Assembly (NCBI GenBank): GCA_045627045.1
Contig: JAZQMY010000025.1
Location: forward strand, 1-64,000
Direction: 5' to 3'
Length of the DNA stretch: 64,000 nt
Origin: SIG351 sp045627045
GTDB taxonomy: Bacteria > Bacillota > Clostridia > HGM11327
Part shown: positions 16,907-26,177 of the stretch, piece after piece
Layout: each line of letters starts with the position of its first letter
Position numbering within the stretch: position 1 is the stretch's first letter
The notes under the pieces: generated by a model
Database searches by the model: none
What the model was told of the DNA's origin: nothing
Seen by the model: the letters and a program-made list of their open reading frames with translations, nothing else
Position numbers and translations under genes: made by a program

Positions 16907-17662
16907 ATGGCAGATAATAAATCATTGAGCAACCTGATTGAAGAAGTAAAAAAGAAAAACGTTCCCCAGCACGTTGCTATTATTATGGACGGCAACGGCA
17001 GATGGGCAAAGCTCCACGGCTTCATGCGTTCCGTCGGACACAGATACGGAGTAGAGAAAGTCATTGAGCTTCTCAATGCCTCAAAAAAGGTCGGAATAAA
17101 ATACGTTACGGTATATGCTTTTTCAACCGAAAACTGGTCAAGACCAAAGGAAGAGGTCGATGCTCTCATGGAACTTACGGTCGAATTCATCGCAAGAGAG
17201 ATAGACCACATCAAGGCAGAGGGCGCAAGGATTCATATCCTCGGAGACTATTCCGTTCTTCCCGAAAAGGCAAGGAACGCAGTTCAGTATGCAGTCGACT
17301 ACACAGCAGAAAACACCGAGCTTCATTTCAATGTTGCACTGAATTACGGCGGCAGAGCTGAGCTTGTAAAAGCATTCAAGGATATGATGAATGAGGTCAA
17401 CGATGGTAAGCTTGATCCCGACAGCATAAATGAAAAGACGATTTCCGAGCATCTTTATACCGCAGGAATGCCGGATCCGGATCTGATAATCAGAACCGCA
17501 GGAGAAATGCGTCTGAGCAATTTCCTTCCGTATCAGTCAGCCTATTCGGAAATATGGATAAGTCCGTCAGATCTCTACTGGCCTGACTTCACTTCGGAAT
17601 GCTATTTCAAGGCAATACTTGATTATCAGAAAAGAGACAGGCGCTTCGGCAAGGTAAAGTAA
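16907..17662 (+). CDS. uppS: undecaprenyl diphosphate synthase (isoprenyl transferase)
   Basis: 251 residues, normal for cis-prenyltransferases. Motifs are HVAIIMDGNGRWAK with the catalytic Asp, YAFSTENW, NYGGRAEL, and PDLIIRTAGEMRLSNF with QSAYSEIW. It adds isopentenyl units to farnesyl diphosphate to make the C55 lipid carrier for wall synthesis. It opens an operon with cdsA, dxr, rseP, ispG and polC, in which dxr and ispG feed the same isoprenoid pathway. Confidence 0.97.
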   Translation: MADNKSLSNLIEEVKKKNVPQHVAIIMDGNGRWAKLHGFMRSVGHRYGVEKVIELLNASKKVGIKYVTVYAFSTENWSRPKEEVDALMELTVEFIAREIDHIKAEGARIHILGDYSVLPEKARNAVQYAVDYTAENTELHFNVALNYGGRAELVKAFKDMMNEVNDGKLDPDSINEKTISEHLYTAGMPDPDLIIRTAGEMRLSNFLPYQSAYSEIWISPSDLYWPDFTSECYFKAILDYQKRDRRFGKVK

Positions 17663-17684
17663 TCGGTTCAAGGAGTTACATAAT

Positions 17685-18488
17685 ATGAAAAAAAGAATTA
17701 TTTCTGCGGCTGTGATAATACCTCTTACCATTGCCGCTATATGGATCGGAGGACTCGTATTTGACATTCTTGCCGTTCTGATCACGGCAGGCGCTGTTTG
17801 GGAAATGAACAAGGTACTGAAGCTTGTCGGAATAAGAACGCATATAATAATCAATATGGTGTTTGTTGCCGCAGCTGCTCTTTTGATTTATTTTGGAAAA
17901 GAAGCAATGATGTTTCAGCTCTTCATTCTTTTTTCAATGCTGACTCTTGCATTTACTCTTTTCTCAAAGAAGCACGATATCCGTGACGCCTTGTCAACAA
18001 TAGCCGTTTTCGTTTATCCGTCATCGCTCATTCTCACACTTACACTCATAATGAGAGCCGGAAGAGAATACCTGATTGCAGGAATACTGACTTCCGTAAT
18101 CACAGATACTGCGGCGTTCTTCGTAGGAAGAAAATACGGAAGAAGAAAACTTTGCCCGACTATCAGCCCTCATAAAACTCTTGCAGGAGCAATCGGCGGC
18201 GAATTGTTTGCGACCGTTCTTATGAGTATATACGGTCTTATCGTTATGCTCGTGATCAGAAAGACTGGCTTTGATTTCGTAAAGCTTATCGGATGGTCGT
18301 CATTTGCCATGTTCGGCGGAATTTTTGCCCAGTTCGGCGATCTTTGTGCTTCGGCAGTGAAGAGATACTGCGGTGTCAAGGATTATTCAAACCTTATTCC
18401 CGGACACGGCGGCATTATGGACAGACTTGACAGTGTCATGTTTACGTCCGCATTACTTTATTTATTTCTTTCGCTTGGAATAATCTGA
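17685..18488 (+). CDS. cdsA: phosphatidate cytidylyltransferase
   Basis: 267 residues with about eight membrane segments. The CDP-diglyceride synthase signature lies at about 222-250: SAVKRYCGVKDYSNLIPGHG then GIMDRLDS. FFVGRKYGRRKLCPTISPHK earlier is also typical. It makes CDP-diacylglycerol for phospholipids at the membrane. Its position between uppS and dxr matches the Bacillus order. Confidence 0.96.
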   Translation: MKKRIISAAVIIPLTIAAIWIGGLVFDILAVLITAGAVWEMNKVLKLVGIRTHIIINMVFVAAAALLIYFGKEAMMFQLFILFSMLTLAFTLFSKKHDIRDALSTIAVFVYPSSLILTLTLIMRAGREYLIAGILTSVITDTAAFFVGRKYGRRKLCPTISPHKTLAGAIGGELFATVLMSIYGLIVMLVIRKTGFDFVKLIGWSSFAMFGGIFAQFGDLCASAVKRYCGVKDYSNLIPGHGGIMDRLDSVMFTSALLYLFLSLGII

Positions 18489-18524
18489 TCAAAAACTAAA
18501 TAAAATATAATAAACCACAGAAAA

Positions 18525-19661
18525 ATGAAAAGAATTGCATTATTCGGTTCCACAGGCTCAATAGGTACACAGACTGCGGACATAATAGAAAAATATCCTG
18601 AAAAATTCAAGCTTACATCATGCTTTGCATACAAGAATTCCGATCTGATAAAAGAGCAGATTGAGAAATTCAACCCTGTATTTGCCGGTCTATATAACAA
18701 AGCCGCCAATTCAAAACTGAAAAATTCCTATTCAGGCAAAACAAATATAATCGACCCCGAAAGCGGTCTTGACGAAGTGCTTGAGCTTGCGGACACAGTC
18801 GTTGTATCAATAAGCGGATTTGCAGGAATAGGTGTAACCCTTGAAGCACTGAAAAAAGGAAAACAGGTCGCAATAGCAACAAAAGAGGTCCTTGTTTCGG
18901 CAGGAGACATAGTCAATGAATACACAGCGCTTTACGGTGGAAGCATAATCCCAATAGACAGTGAGCACAGTGCAGTGTGGCAGTGTCTTGAAGGAATTAA
19001 CAAAGGCGGAGATTACCGTGAGCACGTCAGAAGAATAATTCTCACCGCATCAGGCGGCCCATTCAGAACAAGAGACAGGGATACTCTCAAGGACGTAACC
19101 GTACAAGAGGCTCTGAAGCACCCCAACTGGTCAATGGGAGCTAAAATCACGATTGATTCAGCAACTATGATGAACAAAGGTCTTGAAGTGATCGAAGCAG
19201 AAAGACTTTATAAGGTCGGAGCAGACAGAATCGATATTCTCGTTCACCCGCAGAGCATAGTTCACTCAATGGTTGAATGCGTCGACGGAAACATCCTGGC
19301 ACAACTCGGCAATGCCAATATGAGACATCCGATCCTCTATGCACTTTCATACCCTGAAAGAATTGAAACAAGATTCGGAAGACTTGATCTCACAAAAGCA
19401 AGTGCTCTCACGTTTGAAGAGCCGGACACAGAGAAGTTCCCTTCAATAAAGCTTGCTTACAAGGCGCTTGAATTCGGAGGTACAGCTCCATGCGTTATGA
19501 ATGCCGCAAATGAGAAAGCCGTGGCACTCTTCCTTGAAGAGAAAATCAGATTCACGGACATTCCGGTATTCGTCGAGGAGAGAATGGAAAGATTATCCGA
19601 TAACGGCAAAAAGCTTACTCTGGAATCAATAATTGAAGCGGACAGAATAGCCCGCAGTTAA
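18525..19661 (+). CDS. dxr: 1-deoxy-D-xylulose 5-phosphate reductoisomerase
   Basis: 378 residues. The NADPH site is ALFGSTGSIGTQT at the N-terminus. Catalytic stretches are IDSEHSAVWQCLEG, TASGGPFR and MNKGLEVIEA, followed by VHPQSIVHSMVE. It converts DXP to MEP, the committed step of the non-mevalonate pathway. It lies 36 bases after cdsA. IspG in the same operon acts later in the pathway, which makes the operon partly a lipid-precursor unit. Confidence 0.97.
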   Translation: MKRIALFGSTGSIGTQTADIIEKYPEKFKLTSCFAYKNSDLIKEQIEKFNPVFAGLYNKAANSKLKNSYSGKTNIIDPESGLDEVLELADTVVVSISGFAGIGVTLEALKKGKQVAIATKEVLVSAGDIVNEYTALYGGSIIPIDSEHSAVWQCLEGINKGGDYREHVRRIILTASGGPFRTRDRDTLKDVTVQEALKHPNWSMGAKITIDSATMMNKGLEVIEAERLYKVGADRIDILVHPQSIVHSMVECVDGNILAQLGNANMRHPILYALSYPERIETRFGRLDLTKASALTFEEPDTEKFPSIKLAYKALEFGGTAPCVMNAANEKAVALFLEEKIRFTDIPVFVEERMERLSDNGKKLTLESIIEADRIARS

Positions 19662-19694
19662 AAAACATTTGAATTAAGGAAGGAACGTTTTTTA

Positions 19695-20753
19695 ATGACA
19701 GTTTTATATACAATACTCGCAATGGTAATCGGATACTCCGTAATTGTTTTGATCCACGAATGGGGACACTACATTACAGGAAGAATGTTCGGAGTAAAAA
19801 CAGATGAATTTTCTGTGGGAATGGGGCCTAAGCTCCTTCAGAAGAAAACAAAGAACGTTATGCTTTCACTCCGTGCGATTCCGATAGGCGGATACGTAAA
19901 GTTCACAGGAGACGAAGAAGTATACGGTGAGAACACAAAAGGCGCTGAAAACGATCCGCATATAATTCTCAATCTTTCCGTATGGAAAAAGCTTATTATA
20001 TACGTTGCAGGAGCGGTCATGAACTTCGTTCTCGGCTTTGTGCTTCTGCTTACGGTTTATTTTCTTCTCGGCGCTCCGACACAGATTCCGACAATAGGCT
20101 CAGTTATTGAAGGCACTCCTGCCGACAGAGCCGGCCTTGAGGCAAATGACAGAATTGTTGAAATTGACGGTATTGCAGTTCCGCAGGATGATTACAACAA
20201 AGCTCTTGAGCTCATAACCGAGCATATAAGCGATAAGCCGGTTGAAATTGCCGTAAAAAGATCAGATGTGATCGAAAGGATTACAATACAGCCTGAATAC
20301 GAGGAAGAAACGTCTTCATACAAAATCGGTATATATTTCGGCTATACCTACGGAAGAATCACATTAAAAGAGGCTTTTGAGGAAGCCTGCTATGCAACGG
20401 GCGAAATGATAACCGTGCTTTATAGAACTCTCGGAAATATGATTTTCAAGGGTGAAGGCCTTGAGAACCTTTCAGGACCTATCGGCATTGTCAATGTTGT
20501 AAGTGATGCCACAAGACAGGGAATCCTTTCCGTAGTTTATATCTTCGCGGTCATTTCATTCAATCTCGCAGTGATCAATCTGCTTCCGTTCCCCGCGCTC
20601 GACGGTGGAAAATGCTTTCTTCTCATCATTGAAGCAATCACTAAAAAGCCGCTTCCGAGAAAGGTCGAAGGCTATATAAACCTTGTCGGCTTTGCAATGT
20701 TGATTCTGCTTATGCTCGTAATTACGTTCAAGGACGTAATTCACCTTTTCTGA
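19695..20753 (+). CDS. rseP: RseP/RasP-type site-2 intramembrane metalloprotease
   Basis: 352 residues. The zinc motif HEWGH is at about 21-25 within the first membrane segment, and the third ligand lies in NLLPFPALDGGK near the C-terminus. A single PDZ domain (about 130-200) contains EGTPADRAGLEANDRIVEIDG. It cuts membrane-spanning substrates such as anti-sigma factors and signal-peptide remnants. HEWGH instead of the more common HELGH is within the HExxH rule. AAGGAAGGA sits upstream of the ATG. Confidence 0.96.
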   Translation: MTVLYTILAMVIGYSVIVLIHEWGHYITGRMFGVKTDEFSVGMGPKLLQKKTKNVMLSLRAIPIGGYVKFTGDEEVYGENTKGAENDPHIILNLSVWKKLIIYVAGAVMNFVLGFVLLLTVYFLLGAPTQIPTIGSVIEGTPADRAGLEANDRIVEIDGIAVPQDDYNKALELITEHISDKPVEIAVKRSDVIERITIQPEYEEETSSYKIGIYFGYTYGRITLKEAFEEACYATGEMITVLYRTLGNMIFKGEGLENLSGPIGIVNVVSDATRQGILSVVYIFAVISFNLAVINLLPFPALDGGKCFLLIIEAITKKPLPRKVEGYINLVGFAMLILLMLVITFKDVIHLF

Positions 20754-20764
20754 CGGAGATAAAA

Positions 20765-21829
20765 ATGGATAGAAAGATTACTAAAGAAATTCATGCAGGG
20801 AATGTCATTATCGGAGGCGGAAACAGGATTGTCGTTCAGTCGATGATGAACACCGATACAAAAGATGCAAGCTCAACAATAGAGCAGATACAGAGGCTGA
20901 AAAATGCAGGTTGTATGCTTGCACGTCTTGCAGTATATGACGAAGATTGCCTTCCACCGCTTCGAACGATCGTTAAAAAATCAGCTTTACCGCTTGTAGC
21001 CGATATTCATTTTGATTACAGACTTGCACTCGGAGCCATTGAGGCAGGTGTCGCTAAGGTCAGGATCAATCCCGGAAACATAGGTGACGAAGCAAAGATA
21101 AAAGCCGTGGCAGATTGCGCAAAAGCAAACGGTGTGCCGATAAGAGTCGGTGCAAATTCAGGCTCAATCAACAAGGAATTTGAGTCAAAATACGGCAGAA
21201 GCGCTGTGGCTATTGCCGAAAGTGCCCTTGCAAACGTTTATTCGCTCGAAAAATACGGATTTGATAATCTCGTAATCTCTGCAAAATCATCAAACGTTCT
21301 CGAGATGGTGGAAATATACCGATATCTTTCCGACAAAACGCAGTATCCGCTTCACCTCGGCGTAACAGAGGCAGGCGATATCCTTGCAGGAACCGTAAAA
21401 AGCTCCGTCGGTATCGGTGCGCTGCTGCTTCAGGGAATCGGAGACACCATCCGTGTTTCACTCACAGCAGACCCCGTCAAGGAAGTTGAAACTGCGTATG
21501 AGCTCCTCCGTGCGTGTGGACTTTACAACGGTGGTGTGGAAATCATTTCCTGCCCGACCTGTGCAAGAACAAAATACGATCTTCAGTCAACAGTTGCCGC
21601 ATTGAGGGAAAAATTCCGCGGCGAAGAAAGAAGTCTTACCGTTGCAGTAATGGGCTGTGTTGTCAACGGTCCCGGCGAGGCATCTCATGCCGATATAGGA
21701 ATTGCCGGAGGAAAAGGCAAGGTAGTAATGTTTGAGCACGGCGAAAAAACAGGTGTTTTCAATGAAGCCGATGCTGTGGATGCACTCTACGAGCGTGCAA
21801 TGAAGATTCTTGATGAAAGGAATAAGTAA
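20765..21829 (+). CDS. ispG: 4-hydroxy-3-methylbut-2-enyl diphosphate synthase
   Basis: 354 residues, the short two-domain bacterial type. The N-terminal TIM barrel begins VIIGGGNRIVVQSMMNTDT. The cluster-binding domain has CPTC at about 263-266, a third Cys in VAVMGCVVNGPGEASHAD, and a following Glu. It reduces MEcPP to HMBPP with a 4Fe-4S cluster. Placement between rseP and polC, where Bacillus has proS, is common in Clostridia. Its stop overlaps the polC start as TAATG. Confidence 0.96.
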   Translation: MDRKITKEIHAGNVIIGGGNRIVVQSMMNTDTKDASSTIEQIQRLKNAGCMLARLAVYDEDCLPPLRTIVKKSALPLVADIHFDYRLALGAIEAGVAKVRINPGNIGDEAKIKAVADCAKANGVPIRVGANSGSINKEFESKYGRSAVAIAESALANVYSLEKYGFDNLVISAKSSNVLEMVEIYRYLSDKTQYPLHLGVTEAGDILAGTVKSSVGIGALLLQGIGDTIRVSLTADPVKEVETAYELLRACGLYNGGVEIISCPTCARTKYDLQSTVAALREKFRGEERSLTVAVMGCVVNGPGEASHADIGIAGGKGKVVMFEHGEKTGVFNEADAVDALYERAMKILDERNK

Positions 21830-24800
21830 TGTCTCTACTTTCTGATTATTTTAGCGAAGACAAATCAGATTTTCTTAAGCGAACAGCTCTAGATTCAGCA
21901 AAGCTTTACAAGGATAACGGCCGAGTAGAGCTTTATTTGACTGTTGACGGACTTCTGCAGAACGAAGAAGAGCAGCAAATCAAGCGTCTTTTCTCCAAAA
22001 AGCTCGGTATTTCCGCCGATTCCGTAAAGCTTATTCTCAAAAGCAAGAATCCTGAGGTCTTTTCAGAGGAAAATCTTCCGCAGTACCTAAACAGAATCAA
22101 AGCGCAATGGATAGAAAAAGGCTTCAGGACCTGCGTTCTCGGACTCAATTCGCTCAAATACCTTGAGCCTGATTTAATTATCGGAGAGGCCGTCAGCCAG
22201 ATTGATCTTGAAATCCTTACAAGGCACAAAGCAGAATCGCTCATTCAGGAATGGTTTTCGCAGACTTTCAATTCTGATTTCAGGTGCGAACTGAGAATGA
22301 ACGATGCAACGCTTGCGGAAATTCTGCTTGAACACCGTGAACAGCGTGACAAGGAAATCGCAAAGGCCATTTCCGAAAGAACTGCCGCAAAGGAGAAGCC
22401 GAAGGTTTCAAGCGGCAAAATCGAAATATCACTTGAAGATCCGATTATCGGAAAAGCTTTCACAGGCAATCCGATTCCCATGGATGAGGTCGAGGAATCG
22501 CCTGACTTCATCATAGTCGAAGGCGAAATCTTCAAGGTCGAATCAAAGGAATTAAAAACAGGTAAAACAATATTCACTATTGAGTTTACAGATAAAACAA
22601 ACTCTCTTAAGGCCAAAATCTGGGCAGACAGCAAGAATCTTGAGATTCTTTCAACAGTGCTCAAGGAAAAAAACTGCGTAAAGGTAAGAGGTCAGTACGT
22701 TTTTGATGCATTTGCAAAAGAACCTGTTATGAAGGTCATGGCAATGTATCAGACAAAAGCCAAGAAACGTGCGGACACTTCTGAAGAGAAGCGAGTCGAG
22801 CTGCACGCCCACACCGTAATGAGCTCATACGACGGACTTATAGAGCCTGCCGATCTCGTAAAGCGGGCTATTTCTTGGGGACACAAAGCCGTTGCCATCA
22901 CTGATCACGGCGTACTTCAGGCAAACCCGAACGCCTTTGCGGCAGCAGAAAAAGCTTCAAAGGAGCATCCTGACTTTACCGTTATTTTCGGATGCGAAGG
23001 CTATCTCATAGATGATATAACCGGTCTTGTTCAGGGAGTATCAGGTGTAATAGATGAAACCGAACTTGTTGCTTTTGATATTGAAACGACAGGACTTGAC
23101 AAGAATACGGATGCGATCATCGAAATCGGTGCCGTAAAAATAAAGAACGGCGAAATAATCGAAAAATTCGACACCTTCGTCAATCCGGAAAGATACATTT
23201 CATATGATATCACCAAGCTTACAGGAATATCAAACGAGGATGTCGAGGGAGCGCCTACAATAGACAAGGCACTCGTCGATTTCAAGAACTTTATAGGTGA
23301 TTCATTGCTCATAGCTCACAATGCTTCGTTTGATATGGGCTTTATCAGAACAAACGCCGTAAGGCTCGGTCTTCGTATCGGAAACAGATCTATAGATACG
23401 CTTCTTCTTTCAAGAGCGATGCTTCCAGATCTGAAAAAACATACGCTTGATGTGGTTGCTGCACACCTGAAAATAAACGAAGTCGCACACCACAGGGCAG
23501 ATGACGATGCTTATGTTTGCGGATTGATTTTCTGCTGGTTTGTAAACAAGATGAAAAAGGAAGGCGTTACAACATTCGAAGATATGAACAGATATTTCTG
23601 CTCAAACTTTGAGGAAAGACTTCCGAGTTATCACATCGTTATCCTTGCAACAAACAAGGACGGTATGACAAATCTGAACAGGATAGTTTCCGATTCACAT
23701 CTTAAACACTATCACAAACGTCCGAGAATGCCCAGATCGCTTATTGATGAATGCAGAAACAATCTCATTATCGGCTCAGCCTGTGATGCAGGCGAGCTTT
23801 ATGAACTCGTGCTTCATAATGCCGACGAAGAGCTTCTAAGGAAGACTGCTTCTTATTATGATTACCTTGAGATCCAGCCTTTGGGGAACAATCACCATCT
23901 GATTGAGGACGGAAGCGTCAGGGATGAAGAGCAGCTCAAGGATATCAACAGAAAGATCGTTTCACTTGCAAAAGATCTCGGAAAGCCTTTCTGTGCCACA
24001 GGTGACGTCCACTTTATGGAGCCTGAGGACAAAGCCTTCAGAAGCATTCTGATGGCCACAAAGGGCTTTGAAGATGCAGACAACCAGGCGCCGCTCTACT
24101 TCAAGACAACGAACGAAATGCTCGAGGAATTCTCTTATCTTGGTGAGGAGGATTGCCGCAAGGCAGTTATCGAATATCCGAATGAAATAGCATCCCGTGC
24201 GGAAAAATACAAGCTCATGCCTGACAGCCTCGTTGCGCCGGACCTTCCCGGTGCAAAGGAAGAAATCATCAATTCAACATGGAACAAGGCTCACGAAATC
24301 TACGGAGAAACGTTGCCTGAAATCGTTGAGAAGAGAATCAAGAGAGAGCTTGACTCGATCATAGGTAACGGCTATCAGGTTTTGTATCTCACCGCCAAAA
24401 AGCTTGTTGAGAAATCAAATCAGGACGGATATCCTGTCGGCTCCAGAGGCTCCGTAGGTGCATCCTACGTTGCATTCCTTACCGGAATTACCGAAGTTAA
24501 CGCACTTGAAGCACACTATCTGTGTCCGAAGTGCAAGCTCGTTGACTGGAATGTTCCGCTTCACGAAATCGCATTCGATATTGAAGACAGAGTTTGCCCG
24601 AACTGCGGAATAAACATGGAAAAAATCGGTCTGGATATGCCGTTCGAGGTATTTCTCGGCTTCAAGGGTGATAAAGTTCCTGATATCGACCTTAACTTCT
24701 CAGGTGAATATCAGAATAAAATACACAGATACACGGAACAGCTTTTCGGAAAAGAAAACGTATTCAAAGCCGGAACTATCGGCATGATACAGGATAAGAC

Positions 24801-26100
24801 AGCTTACGGATACGTCAAGAAATATCTTGAGGAAAGAGGCAAGGTAGTTAATTCCGCAGAAATGGACAGGCTCGTTATAGGTTGTACCGGAGTCAAAAGA
24901 ACGACTGGTCAGCACCCTGCCGGAATGGTAGTTCTTCCTGTTGGAAGAAGTATTTATGAATTTACCGCTCTCCAGCACCCTGCCGATACAGAAGACTCCG
25001 TTGTTACGACAACTCACTATGACTTCCATTTCATTCACGATACGCTCGTAAAGCTTGACCTTCTCGGACATGACGGCCCTACTATCCTCAAAATGCTATG
25101 TGACCTTGCCGGCATTAAAATAGCGGATATTCCGGATGCCGAAAAGGAGACGATGACGCTCTTCAATTCATCTACCGCATTGAAGCTCAAAAGAGGAGAG
25201 CTTTTCATGGATATAGGAACTTTGGGAATACCTGAATATAATACTCCGTTCCTCAGAGAAATCCTGCTTGAAATCAAGCCTACCAAATTTGCCGAACTGA
25301 TCAGTATCAACGGTCTTTCACACGGTGAAGGCATCTGGATAGGAAACGGTCAGGATCTCGTTAAAAACGGCGTGATCAAGTTTGAAGACGTCGTTGCAAC
25401 ACGTGAAAACATCATGTTCAAGCTCATCAACTGGGGGCTTGATTCTAAAATGTCGTTTGACGTAATGGAAAGCGTAAGAAAAGGTAAAGGAATGAAGCCG
25501 GAATGGGAAGCTGCAATGCACGAAAAAAACGTACCGCAGTGGTTCATTGATTCGTGCCACAAGATAGGCTATCTCTTCCCGAAGCCTCACGCCGCAGCGT
25601 ACGCACAGCTGTCATACAGAATAGCTTATTTCAAGGTGCATTATCCGCTTTGCTTTTACGCAACTTATTTCTCAATAAAAGCACCCGGATTCGACGGCAC
25701 ACTCGCCATAAAGGGCGGAGAAGCCATCCGTGACAGATTCCTTGAAGTAAAGAAAGCAGGCAAGGAAGCATCCCCTAAGGACCAGGATATGCAGCCTCAT
25801 CTTGAAACAGCATACGAAATGTGGTGCAGAGGATATGAATTCTACCCGTGCGATCTTGATAAATCGGACGGAGTAAAATACACGATCGAAGAAAACGGTC
25901 TGAGGATCCCATTCACGGCTCTGCCCGGTATTCCTGCAACCGCAGGTCAGCAGATCTCAGACGCAAGAAAGGATGGTCCTTTTATGTCGGTAGATGATCT
26001 GAAAAAGAGAAGCGGAGTCGGCAAGAGCATAATAGATGCTCTGAGAGATCAAGGACTTCTTGCAAAGCTCCCCGAAACGGCACAGATAGAGTTCTTCTGA
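21829..26100 (+). CDS. polC: DNA polymerase III alpha subunit, Gram-positive PolC type
   Basis: 1423 residues, the full length for PolC. An N-terminal domain (1-220) is followed by an OB fold (about 225-315) and a PHP domain starting ELHAHT at about 325. The PHP domain is split by a DEDD proofreading exonuclease (about 410-580) with VAFDIETTGLD and ADDDAYVCG. The palm has PDIDLNFSG at about 951. A zinc-binding region with CPKC and CPNCG lies at about 896-930. GRSIYEF and the C-terminal HhH region follow. It is the leading replicative polymerase of Firmicutes and the last gene of the operon. Confidence 0.98.
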   Translation: MSLLSDYFSEDKSDFLKRTALDSAKLYKDNGRVELYLTVDGLLQNEEEQQIKRLFSKKLGISADSVKLILKSKNPEVFSEENLPQYLNRIKAQWIEKGFRTCVLGLNSLKYLEPDLIIGEAVSQIDLEILTRHKAESLIQEWFSQTFNSDFRCELRMNDATLAEILLEHREQRDKEIAKAISERTAAKEKPKVSSGKIEISLEDPIIGKAFTGNPIPMDEVEESPDFIIVEGEIFKVESKELKTGKTIFTIEFTDKTNSLKAKIWADSKNLEILSTVLKEKNCVKVRGQYVFDAFAKEPVMKVMAMYQTKAKKRADTSEEKRVELHAHTVMSSYDGLIEPADLVKRAISWGHKAVAITDHGVLQANPNAFAAAEKASKEHPDFTVIFGCEGYLIDDITGLVQGVSGVIDETELVAFDIETTGLDKNTDAIIEIGAVKIKNGEIIEKFDTFVNPERYISYDITKLTGISNEDVEGAPTIDKALVDFKNFIGDSLLIAHNASFDMGFIRTNAVRLGLRIGNRSIDTLLLSRAMLPDLKKHTLDVVAAHLKINEVAHHRADDDAYVCGLIFCWFVNKMKKEGVTTFEDMNRYFCSNFEERLPSYHIVILATNKDGMTNLNRIVSDSHLKHYHKRPRMPRSLIDECRNNLIIGSACDAGELYELVLHNADEELLRKTASYYDYLEIQPLGNNHHLIEDGSVRDEEQLKDINRKIVSLAKDLGKPFCATGDVHFMEPEDKAFRSILMATKGFEDADNQAPLYFKTTNEMLEEFSYLGEEDCRKAVIEYPNEIASRAEKYKLMPDSLVAPDLPGAKEEIINSTWNKAHEIYGETLPEIVEKRIKRELDSIIGNGYQVLYLTAKKLVEKSNQDGYPVGSRGSVGASYVAFLTGITEVNALEAHYLCPKCKLVDWNVPLHEIAFDIEDRVCPNCGINMEKIGLDMPFEVFLGFKGDKVPDIDLNFSGEYQNKIHRYTEQLFGKENVFKAGTIGMIQDKTAYGYVKKYLEERGKVVNSAEMDRLVIGCTGVKRTTGQHPAGMVVLPVGRSIYEFTALQHPADTEDSVVTTTHYDFHFIHDTLVKLDLLGHDGPTILKMLCDLAGIKIADIPDAEKETMTLFNSSTALKLKRGELFMDIGTLGIPEYNTPFLREILLEIKPTKFAELISINGLSHGEGIWIGNGQDLVKNGVIKFEDVVATRENIMFKLINWGLDSKMSFDVMESVRKGKGMKPEWEAAMHEKNVPQWFIDSCHKIGYLFPKPHAAAYAQLSYRIAYFKVHYPLCFYATYFSIKAPGFDGTLAIKGGEAIRDRFLEVKKAGKEASPKDQDMQPHLETAYEMWCRGYEFYPCDLDKSDGVKYTIEENGLRIPFTALPGIPATAGQQISDARKDGPFMSVDDLKKRSGVGKSIIDALRDQGLLAKLPETAQIEFF

Positions 26101-26111
26101 CAGATAATATG

Positions 26112-26140
26112 TTTACAAAAGTGTCAGAATATGGTACAAT
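26112..26140 (+). promoter_or_regulatory. sigma-A promoter of the repeat lipoprotein gene
   Basis: TTTACA (26112-26117), 17-base spacer ending TATGG, TACAAT (26135-26140), just after the polC stop. Confidence 0.75.
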
Positions 26141-26177
26141 AATATACGAAAGTAAAACAAAGATGAGGATTATTATC